A program made the position numbers and the translations under genes. DNA of 5,906 bases from Clostridia bacterium (GTDB lineage: Bacteria; Bacillota; Clostridia; Oscillospirales; CAG-272), in contig JAFYMA010000193.1 of assembly GCA_017556845.1 (NCBI GenBank), positions 1-5,906 on the forward strand, given 5' to 3'. Positions 1 through 5,447 of this stretch are shown here, one piece after another. How positions within the stretch are numbered: position 1 is the first letter of the stretch; the number at the start of each line of letters is the position of its first letter. The notes beneath the pieces are model-generated. The model worked only from the letters and a program-made list of their open reading frames with translations. It did no database searches and had not been told where the DNA came from.

Positions 1-2
1 CG

Positions 3-986
3 GTACTCGGTAACGAAATGATAACGACGGGAACACAGAACTTCACCCCTCTTGCATATAAAACGGCGAGATTTAACTGTATAGCAAAGGGCTGGTTCAA
101 GCTGTCGGGCGAAAGCACGTATCCCGGTCACAACGTAACGTGGGCAGTTTTGCAGGATAAGACGACGGGAGAGAAATTCGCCGTATCAACAACGCACTTC
201 TTCCATCTGAGCGACAGAACTAAGGCTGACCCGATACGTGCCATCAACGCTCAGGAAATCGTTGATCTTACAACCAGACTCACATCACAGTACGACTGTG
301 CCGTTGTAAATATGGGTGACTACAACACGTATTCAACCGACGTAGGATACCCTGTATTTTCACAAACAGGCGTGCTCCGCGATTGCAGATTTATCACCGA
401 AAGAGATCTTTTCCTGCTTCGCACCTCGCACCCGACAACGACCTCATCCCCTGCTTCCGGCTCAATGACGAAGGCACTTGACATATTCCACGTAAACGAT
501 CTTGTGCGCATAGCACGATTCAAGGTTCCGATGAACAGCACAACGTCGATAATGTGCGACCACTTCCCTTCGTTTATTGATTTTACTGCAGGTAAGCCGT
601 CCGAATTCAGAACGACGAGCAAAAATAACGCCGAATACCAGGTTGAAACGCAAAACGGATATTCCGTTATAAAGGTTCCCGAAAATATGAACGACCGGGA
701 GCTGCTTTCGATGTTCGACGGAAACGTAAAGCTGTCAGACGGCGTAGTCTCGGGAAGCAAGATCACACGGTATTTCAGCAAGGGCGATGCACCGAGTGTT
801 TACCTCATCGTTGAAAACGATGTTAACGGCGACGGCGTTGTGAACACGAAGGACATCATCAGGGCAAAAAAGATAATGAACGGCGTTCATACAGACGATC
901 TGAGAAAAACGGCAATAGATACCGACGAAAACGGTGCTATTTCAATCGGAGAATACGAAGCACTTGTCAAAAAGGTAAACGAATAA
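3..986 (+). CDS. Dockerin-bearing endonuclease/exonuclease/phosphatase family enzyme, 5' truncated
   Basis: Partial gene. The reading frame is open to the left window edge (V-L-G-N-E precede the first ATG at 18), so that ATG is probably internal and the signal peptide lies upstream. Numbering from the ATG at 18, residues 1-190 look like the C-terminal part of the EEP (DNase I-like) fold: a PLAYKTARF strand, then TWAVLQDKTTGEKFAVSTTH ending in His60, GDYN (100-103, the family GD[FY]N with Asp101 and Asn103), LDIFHV (154-159) and CDHFP (180-184, the family SDHxP, Asp181-His182). The catalytic residues expected in this part are therefore present, and the enzyme should be a metal-dependent phosphoesterase; whether it cuts DNA, RNA, sphingomyelin or an inositol/sugar phosphate cannot be read from the sequence. 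Residues about 205-265 form a small beta module, followed by a type I dockerin (268-322) with calcium-loop residues D268/N270/D272/N276/D279 and D301/D303/N305/S309/E312. The dockerin implies secretion and docking to a cohesin scaffold. It is followed by a strong terminator and converges on dpaB. Confidence 0.85.
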   Translation, partial: VLGNEMITTGTQNFTPLAYKTARFNCIAKGWFKLSGESTYPGHNVTWAVLQDKTTGEKFAVSTTHFFHLSDRTKADPIRAINAQEIVDLTTRLTSQYDCAVVNMGDYNTYSTDVGYPVFSQTGVLRDCRFITERDLFLLRTSHPTTTSSPASGSMTKALDIFHVNDLVRIARFKVPMNSTTSIMCDHFPSFIDFTAGKPSEFRTTSKNNAEYQVETQNGYSVIKVPENMNDRELLSMFDGNVKLSDGVVSGSKITRYFSKGDAPSVYLIVENDVNGDGVVNTKDIIRAKKIMNGVHTDDLRKTAIDTDENGAISIGEYEALVKKVNE

Positions 987-1002
987 ACATCCTTTAAAAC
1001 TC

Positions 1003-1041
1003 AAAGCTGATCTTGCACAAAACGCAAGATCAGCTTTTTTT
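1003..1041 (+). terminator. Intrinsic terminator of the dockerin-EEP gene, possibly bidirectional
   Basis: A perfect 14-bp stem (AAAGCTGATCTTGC at 1003-1016 with its complement at 1024-1037) encloses a 7-nt loop ACAAAAC. A run of seven T (1035-1041) follows on the plus strand, partly inside the stem. It lies 17 nt after the stop codon of the EEP gene. On the minus strand the same stem lies just after the dpaB stop codon and is followed by TTTGAGTTTTAAAG, a weaker U tract. It probably ends both convergent transcripts, more efficiently in the plus direction. Confidence 0.9.
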
Positions 1042-1049
1042 ATCTGTGC

Positions 1050-1625
1050 TTATTTCAAAAACGGCTGGATCTGCTCGCCCTGCAGGGCAAGGGCAACCGT
1101 TTCTTCTACCTTGGAAAAATCGCACACGAGTGAATACGGCTTTTTTACGCTGTCGTCTTGCGATACGGGAACGAAATACACGTTCTTTTTGTTATACAAA
1201 AGACCGATATTCTGCAAATTCGCCCCGAGTGCGTCGTTACTTGCCAGCGACAGTATCACAGGCTTGCCGCATCTTGCCGTAGCCTTTGATGCCATCGTTA
1301 CCGCCGAATCGGTTATACCGTGGGCAAATTTTGCAAGCGTGTTGCCTGTACACGGGCATATAAGCATTGCATCAAGCTTTGTGACGGGGCCTAACGGCTC
1401 AGCATCCTTTATGCTCGTTATGATGCTTCTTTTCGTCAGATCTTCAATTTTTCTTTTCAGATCCTCTTTACTGCCGAATCTTGTATCCGTCGATGACGAT
1501 ATTTCGCTCAGCACAGGATAAATATCATACTTTTCCGAAAGCTGCTCCATAACGCACAGCATTTGTGCGTGCGTGCAAAACGATCCGCAAATACCGAAGC
1601 CTAATTTCAGTTTATTGCTCATCAT
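1050..1625 (-). CDS. dpaB: Dipicolinate synthase subunit B (SpoVFB/DpaB), flavoprotein family
   Basis: 191-residue protein recognised as the B subunit of dipicolinate synthase, which with DpaA converts the dihydrodipicolinate-pathway intermediate to dipicolinic acid (DPA) in the mother cell; DPA is then moved into the forespore as its calcium chelate. It has the flavoprotein-family (PF02441-type) fold signals: GFGICGSFCT near the N-terminus (9-18), NTRFG-like TDTRFG (46-51), AEPLGP (75-80), PCTGNTLAK (91-99), TDSAVTMASKAT (105-116), NDALG (130-134), QDD...KKP (156-163) and a C-terminal EQIQPFL. These match, from memory, the Bacillus subtilis SpoVFB pattern, and the length is close to its roughly 200 residues. 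The gene overlaps the 3' end of dpaA by 14 nt, so translation is probably coupled. Two ATG codons are adjacent (1625 and 1622): the GAGGGAG ribosome binding site lies 4 nt before the first and 7 nt before the second, so the second may be the true start (190 residues). It ends just before the shared hairpin terminator. Confidence 0.95.
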   Translation of the reverse strand: MMSNKLKLGFGICGSFCTHAQMLCVMEQLSEKYDIYPVLSEISSSTDTRFGSKEDLKRKIEDLTKRSIITSIKDAEPLGPVTKLDAMLICPCTGNTLAKFAHGITDSAVTMASKATARCGKPVILSLASNDALGANLQNIGLLYNKKNVYFVPVSQDDSVKKPYSLVCDFSKVEETVALALQGEQIQPFLK

Positions 1626-2493
1626 AATACTCCCTCAACATATCAGTAATACATTCTTCAAGCATACGCGCCGCACTTACAGGTGCATATTTGCCGGGCA
1701 GCGCTAAAGCCGATATAGCTTTCAATCCGAGTTTTGATGCGTAAGATGCATCATATCCGCCGGGAAACGAGGCAAGTTCTATTAAAAGTGCGTCTTTACG
1801 GACGTTTTCAAGAACATTCGGCGTCATTATTCTTTCAGGAACCGTATTGAATATGATATCGTATTTTCCGATACTATCCTCAAGATGATCCATACTCACC
1901 GTATCATAATTCATAGCGTATGCAAGCGATAACGACTGTTTTTTTCTTGCACACACCGTAACGTTGACACCGATACCGTAAAGCTTTTGTGCAAGTACCT
2001 TTCCTATCCGTCCGTAGCCCGTTATAAGCGCCTTTTTTCCGTGAAGCATTTCATCAGTATTGCTCATAGCCGCTTGGAGTGCACCTTCTGCAGTCGGTAT
2101 TGCATTCAACAAAGCAAGGCTTTCGTTTTGCGAATAATCGAATATCTTCTTTTTGTGCTTATCGCAATACGCTTTTACCTGCGAGGGTATCATACCTGCA
2201 AATATCGGGCATTGCGCCTTTTCCGCAAGGCATAAAAGATCTATCTTTTCCTCACACAGCGGAGCTGAAACGTGCTGACCGTCACGCGTGCACGGCATCG
2301 GCAGGATCAGACAATCCGCATTCAGAACAGCATCGTCAGCACTACCGCATCTGACCGCCCCGAACGAGTCTGAAAGCTCAGTATCAAATCCGTATACAGC
2401 ACATTCAAGCCCCTTTTCCGAAAGCAGCTGTGCAAGATGTATATATCTTATATCACCGCCCACGACGGCTATCTTCATATCATATATGTTCAT
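1612..2493 (-). CDS. dpaA: Dipicolinate synthase subunit A (SpoVFA/DpaA)
   Basis: 293-residue protein recognised as the dehydrogenase-like A subunit of dipicolinate synthase (B. subtilis SpoVFA is about 297 residues). Visible signals: an N-terminal KIAVVGGDIRYIHLAQLL (7-24), the family's characteristic GGD-R start; LILPMP (62-67); NAIPTAEGALQAA (130-142), matching the NSIPTVEGT stretch of the Bacillus protein; a Rossmann nucleotide-binding motif ITGYGRIGKVLAQ (157-169); NTVPERIM (216-223); ELASFPGGYD (239-248); and LALPGKYAPVSAARML (263-278). It uses NAD(P)H/NAD(P)-type chemistry in the mother cell to make spore DPA together with DpaB. The start at 2493 is chosen because a GGGGAG ribosome binding site lies 8 nt upstream; Met6 (2478) is a poorer alternative. 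Presence of dpaAB separates this organism from cluster I clostridia, which are reported to lack spoVF and use an EtfA protein instead. Unlike in Bacillus, no asd, dapG or dapA follows; the operon here is just two genes. Confidence 0.95.
   Translation of the reverse strand: MNIYDMKIAVVGGDIRYIHLAQLLSEKGLECAVYGFDTELSDSFGAVRCGSADDAVLNADCLILPMPCTRDGQHVSAPLCEEKIDLLCLAEKAQCPIFAGMIPSQVKAYCDKHKKKIFDYSQNESLALLNAIPTAEGALQAAMSNTDEMLHGKKALITGYGRIGKVLAQKLYGIGVNVTVCARKKQSLSLAYAMNYDTVSMDHLEDSIGKYDIIFNTVPERIMTPNVLENVRKDALLIELASFPGGYDASYASKLGLKAISALALPGKYAPVSAARMLEECITDMLREYYDEQ
1630..1636 (-). promoter_or_regulatory. dpaB ribosome binding site inside dpaA
   Basis: GAGGGAG on the minus strand, within the last codons of dpaA. 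Its spacing (4 nt to the first ATG, 7 nt to the second) favours the second of the two tandem ATG codons. The overlap with dpaA suggests translational coupling, giving balanced amounts of the two subunits. Confidence 0.7.
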
Positions 2494-2495
2494 AC

Positions 2496-2536
2496 AAAAA
2501 ACTCCCCATATAACGATACTTCATTATATGAGGAGT
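2496..2536 (-). terminator. Intrinsic terminator of the beta-helix gene, overlapping the dpaA leader
   Basis: On the minus strand ACTCCTCATATAA (2536-2524) pairs with TTATATGGGGAGT (2513-2501) as a 13-bp stem with one U-G wobble and a 10-nt loop TGAAGTATCG. Six T (2501-2496) follow directly. It lies 18 nt after the stop codon of the 909-residue gene, the expected place for its terminator. The T tract is only 2 nt from the dpaA start codon, so terminator and translation signal are physically fused. The stem is AU-rich in its upper half, so termination may be incomplete. Confidence 0.75.
2502..2507 (-). promoter_or_regulatory. dpaA ribosome binding site, embedded in a terminator stem
   Basis: GGGGAG on the minus strand, 8 nt before the dpaA ATG, with the intervening bases being TTTTTTGT. 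The site forms the 3' arm base of the hairpin at 2501-2536, so it would be paired in any transcript that contains the whole hairpin. Confidence 0.75.
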
Positions 2537-2550
2537 GTTATTATTTTGTT
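2522..2550 (-). promoter_or_regulatory. Candidate sigma-K-type promoter for dpaAB
   Basis: On the minus strand an AACA element (2550-2547) is followed after 16 nt by CATATAATG (2530-2522), close to the sigma-K -10 pattern CATA-N3-TA, with AC at the -35 position. spoVF of B. subtilis is a mother-cell sigma-K gene, which supports the reading. The start point would fall at about 2517-2515, in the hairpin loop. A sigma-A reading is weaker: TATAAT is present inside the same element but no TTGACA-like box sits 16-18 nt upstream. Only two short motifs support this, so it is a prediction. Confidence 0.4.
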
Positions 2551-2554
2551 ATTG

Positions 2555-5284
2555 TCAGAACGGTCGGTTAGAGCCGCCCGATGATATGCTTCCGTTGCTC
2601 GTTATATACGTTGAAGACGTTGTAATGCTTGCGCCCGTACTGCCGCCTGAATACGTACCGCCCGCGCATACGTTATATTCAACAGTACCGCCCGTATACG
2701 TACCGCCGCAGGAAACGCTGTATGTTTTACCGCTTGTAAAGTCGGGGGATGAAACGAGAACGAGCATTGATGAGCTGTATGATTTCGGGAGCTTTACCGT
2801 TATATCAGCACCCGTTACGTTCAGATATTTTCCTGCACTGAACGAGCCTGACGACATCGTAAAGCCAAGTACATACTGAGTTGCCTTCGTTGCCGTTTGT
2901 GCCATATCCTTATTGCCGAGAGCTATGAACTTACCGCCATATACTTCGAATTTTGCATCGTAGTCGATAATACCGTTACCGCCGCTTACAGGGCCGAATA
3001 CATATGTTTCACCGCCGTAAATATACATATATCCGTTTGCATCAAGACCGTCGCCCTCGGCACTTACTATAACTTGCGCCTCGCCGTCAATACTCAGATA
3101 ATACTGCGAGGATGCTTCAAGATCTCCTGCGGCGTTTACGCCGTCGTCTGATGAATTGATTACCGTTTTACCGCTGAAAAAGTCGATATATATGCCCTCT
3201 ATACCCTCGTACGAGCTGTTTACGATCAATGTAGGATCACTGTTCAAAGCGGTCAAGCTGCCTATTGCCGCAGCAAGCTCTGCGTGCACTCCGTCATCCT
3301 TCGTTGTTACGTTCACATCACCGTTTATGATATACACCGAGCCGTCGCAATGGATCGAATCGTCAATGCCGTCAACCGTAACGCTTCCGCCGTTTATATA
3401 TAACTCACTTTCCGCCTTCAAGCCCTTTCCGCTATTGAACAGAGCATAAAGCGTTGTCGAGCTTGAACCTCCGAAGCCGCCGCCGAAGCCGCCGGTATCG
3501 CTTGAGGTGCGAACGTATTCACCGTTTGAATACTTGAACTTTCCCGATGTGCTGTTTTTGTAAAATGCTCCGTTCAGTGTTATATCAACAGTACCGTCAT
3601 TTACCGTCAGCACCGTGTCAGCCTGCATACCGTCACACGCTGAGTATATCGTATAATTGCCGCTGTTTACAGTTAAAGACGTATCACTCTTAATACCGTC
3701 GTCAAGGCAGTTTAAAGTCATAGTTGCATTCGACAGTGTCATCGTATCGTTCGATTTGATACCCTTTGATGAATTACGGTCATAAAGCGTTGTGTACGAT
3801 GAATAAGTCGAATAATTACTTTCATCTATTTCAACGTATGTCGCCGATGAAAGAATATACAAGCCGTAATACTCCTCTTGCGCCGTTGGCATATCTGCCT
3901 CTGCAAGTGCCTCGTATACCCATGCAGATGACGTTGTATTACCGCTGTCAGACTCATATCCTCCGCTTGTGGTTATATCAAACACACCGCCGTTTACAGT
4001 AAGCATCGTCTCGGCTGAAATTCCGTCGCCGCCCGCCTTTATCGTAAAATCTCCGCCGTTTATCGTAATATCTGTCTTACTGTTCTTTATACCGTCCCCG
4101 CCTGATGTTATATCAAACGTACCGCCGTTTATGACAAGACTCGTCCCCTTGCCCTTGGGCTGTAAACCGTTTCCTGCCGTATTGAGTATATAATTGCCGT
4201 TTTCTATGATTAATGCCGCCTTTGATACTGTTATTCCCTCTTTACTGTTACCGTCAACGCTGAGCGTTCCCGTGCAGTCGAGCGTAAGCGGAACTGAATC
4301 TGAATATACGGCTGATTCGGTAAGATTTGCCGAGGTGTCAGCAATATAACAGCTTCCGTCCGCCGTTATCGTTACGTCATCTGCATTCAGTATGCTTACC
4401 GTTGCATCAGCACCGGTATACGTACAGCTTGCATCAACGAACATGAGAGTAACCGAGCCCGTAGCGTCAACGACTATCTGCGTATTATCTGACTTTTCAA
4501 GGAACGTATATTCACCCTCGTCAGTTATGGTGATTATTTCATTTTCGTATTGCGACAGAACGTACGTGTTCGTAGGCTCTTCGGCAAATATATCAATTTT
4601 AAACGAATAACCCGCGTAATTCAGCGTAACGTACGTATCCCCCTCTGAAATACACGCACCCGACTGATACTCAACGGAAAATCCCTCGCATACGGGGCTT
4701 ATCGTGCCGTCAGAATACTCCGCTAAAAGAATTATACCCTTGTCTGAAAATGACGTACCGTAGTAATACGACGTCTTATCGGGACCTTTTAAAAGCGTCA
4801 CGCTTGTTATGCTTGCACAGAGCAATGTGCCAAGACATGCAAGATCGTCATTCGTTACAGCACCGTCACCGTTGACGTCACACGCTTTTTCATTTGCAGC
4901 ACTGCTGTCCAAAAGAAACTTTTTTATTCTTATAATGTCCTTTGCATTTACAATTCCGTCGCCGTTGGCATCCCCCTTAACGATTATCCGTGCAGTTTCA
5001 ACGGATACTCCGTTTTCATATAAGGTAAGCGTGTCGCCTGTTGATATCCATTCGTTTTCAGATGTGATGATCACGGTGCTCTCAAATAGGCTTTCTGCTC
5101 TGTCCGGTGTCGTTTTCTGCGGTATACCGTATATGTACGTTCCGTCTGATTCGGCACTGACGGTAACACCGCAGCCATCAACGGCTTTAATAGCTGATTC
5201 CGCCGCAGCACTCGAAAAGCTCAATGTGCTGATAACACAGCTCACAGCCAAGGCAAGTGTGGCAAGTCTTTTTGCAAATGACAT
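2555..5284 (-). CDS. Secreted dockerin protein with Ig-like domain and Cthe_2159-type carbohydrate-binding beta-helix
   Basis: 909 residues. Signal peptide 1-28 (KR, hydrophobic stretch, likely cleavage after SSAAA). Residues about 36-103 are a small beta module running straight into a type I dockerin at 105-155 (D105/N107/D109/N113/D116; D136/N138/D140/T144/D147). Residues about 160-235 resemble a bacterial Ig-like (Big_3-type) domain with YYYGTSFSDKGIILLAEYSDGT. From about 240 to the end the protein matches the Cthe_2159 carbohydrate-binding family (PF14262): repeated turns such as LVINGGTFDITSGGDGI, ITINGGDFTIKAGGDGI and LTVNGGVFDI, with D/E-G-[IVLM] corners spaced about 22-23 residues apart (397/420, 529/551, 642/664). 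The Clostridium thermocellum prototype is a pectate-lyase-like beta-helix that binds cellulose and acidic sugars with calcium. A Tyr/Ser-rich insertion (about 471-505), a GGFGGGFGG stretch (598-606) and a Gly/Ser/Thr tail with two CxGGTYxGG-like copies (859 and 873) are visible. No catalytic lyase motif was recognised, so binding is the safer call. GAGAGGG precedes the ATG by 7 nt; the terminator follows the stop by 18 nt. It is probably monocistronic. Confidence 0.88.
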   Translation of the reverse strand: MSFAKRLATLALAVSCVISTLSFSSAAAESAIKAVDGCGVTVSAESDGTYIYGIPQKTTPDRAESLFESTVIITSENEWISTGDTLTLYENGVSVETARIIVKGDANGDGIVNAKDIIRIKKFLLDSSAANEKACDVNGDGAVTNDDLACLGTLLCASITSVTLLKGPDKTSYYYGTSFSDKGIILLAEYSDGTISPVCEGFSVEYQSGACISEGDTYVTLNYAGYSFKIDIFAEEPTNTYVLSQYENEIITITDEGEYTFLEKSDNTQIVVDATGSVTLMFVDASCTYTGADATVSILNADDVTITADGSCYIADTSANLTESAVYSDSVPLTLDCTGTLSVDGNSKEGITVSKAALIIENGNYILNTAGNGLQPKGKGTSLVINGGTFDITSGGDGIKNSKTDITINGGDFTIKAGGDGISAETMLTVNGGVFDITTSGGYESDSGNTTSSAWVYEALAEADMPTAQEEYYGLYILSSATYVEIDESNYSTYSSYTTLYDRNSSKGIKSNDTMTLSNATMTLNCLDDGIKSDTSLTVNSGNYTIYSACDGMQADTVLTVNDGTVDITLNGAFYKNSTSGKFKYSNGEYVRTSSDTGGFGGGFGGSSSTTLYALFNSGKGLKAESELYINGGSVTVDGIDDSIHCDGSVYIINGDVNVTTKDDGVHAELAAAIGSLTALNSDPTLIVNSSYEGIEGIYIDFFSGKTVINSSDDGVNAAGDLEASSQYYLSIDGEAQVIVSAEGDGLDANGYMYIYGGETYVFGPVSGGNGIIDYDAKFEVYGGKFIALGNKDMAQTATKATQYVLGFTMSSGSFSAGKYLNVTGADITVKLPKSYSSSMLVLVSSPDFTSGKTYSVSCGGTYTGGTVEYNVCAGGTYSGGSTGASITTSSTYITSNGSISSGGSNRPF

Positions 5285-5290
5285 GATTTT

Positions 5291-5298
5291 TCCCTCTC
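5291..5298 (-). promoter_or_regulatory. Ribosome binding site of the beta-helix gene
   Basis: GAGAGGGA on the minus strand, with 7 nt between its last strong G and the ATG at 5284. This fixes the start codon, which is also directly followed by a good signal peptide. Confidence 0.75.
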
Positions 5299-5313
5299 TT
5301 ATAAAATATTACT

Positions 5314-5335
5314 TGTGAATGTAGATTTATTCACA
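5314..5335 (+). repeat. Inverted repeat TGTGAAT-N8-ATTCACA, candidate operator
   Basis: Perfect 7-bp arms (5314-5320 and 5329-5335) separated by 8 nt, in the AT-rich gap between divergent genes. A further TGTGAA half-site occurs at 5377-5382. The symmetry and place suit a dimeric regulator controlling one or both genes, but a chance palindrome in AT-rich DNA is possible and no regulator can be named. Confidence 0.35.
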
Positions 5336-5343
5336 TAAAACCT

Positions 5344-5351
5344 ACTATAAT
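5344..5351. promoter_or_regulatory. Overlapping divergent -10-like elements
   Basis: TATAAT (5346-5351) reads on the plus strand toward the LRR lipoprotein gene; the opposite strand of 5344-5349 reads TATAGT toward the beta-helix gene. Neither has a convincing -35 box at 16-18 nt spacing, so these are -10-only candidates. If used, both leader transcripts would be about 60-90 nt long, and the inverted repeat at 5314-5335 would lie downstream of the minus-strand start and in the -35 to -11 region of the plus-strand promoter. Confidence 0.3.
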
Positions 5352-5427
5352 TTACACAGTCATTAAAAATCCTCAATGTGAACTTTGCGTGAAAATAGAG
5401 TGTTTTTTTAACGATTATGTAACAATT

Positions 5428-5433
5428 AAGAGG
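5428..5433 (+). promoter_or_regulatory. Distant ribosome-binding-like site before the LRR lipoprotein
   Basis: AAGAGG is the only purine-rich ribosome-binding-like sequence before the ATG at 5448, but it lies 14 nt away, beyond the usual 5-9 nt. A TAA at 5436-5438 blocks any in-frame extension upstream, and no alternative ATG, GTG or TTG closer to it fits the signal peptide. Initiation may be weak, or the site may be unused. Confidence 0.4.
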
Positions 5434-5447
5434 TATAAAATACAAAA

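Noticed and set aside
320..781. 153-residue open frame on the minus strand inside the EEP gene
   Set aside because: It is opposite the catalytic and linker region of a gene with clear family motifs; there is no domain or start signal.
1111..1521. 136-residue open frame on the plus strand opposite dpaB
   Set aside because: dpaB is certain from its motifs; the opposing frame has no support.
2535..2879. Proline/valine-rich 114-residue open frame on the plus strand
   Set aside because: Its repetitive look (VPPEYVPP-like) is the complement of the Gly/Thr/Tyr-rich tail of the beta-helix protein.
3387..4132. Repeated CCGCCGTTTAT/C units (3387, 3987, 4053, 4122), at first glance a repeat array
   Set aside because: Each is the reverse complement of codons for I/V-N-G-G in the beta-helix turns; spacing is irregular and in frame with the protein, so this is coding repetition and not CRISPR or an operator array.
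5230..5284. Possible lipobox AVSC at residues 13-16 of the beta-helix protein
   Set aside because: The hydrophobic segment continues past the cysteine (VISTLSF) to a good SSAAA cleavage site, and a dockerin protein is expected to be released rather than lipid-anchored; an ordinary signal peptide fits better.
4809..5318. 169-residue open frame on the plus strand
   Set aside because: It lies wholly opposite the signal peptide, dockerin and Ig-like region of the strongly supported 909-residue gene, has no ribosome binding site or recognisable domain, and its composition is what the complement of that gene would give.
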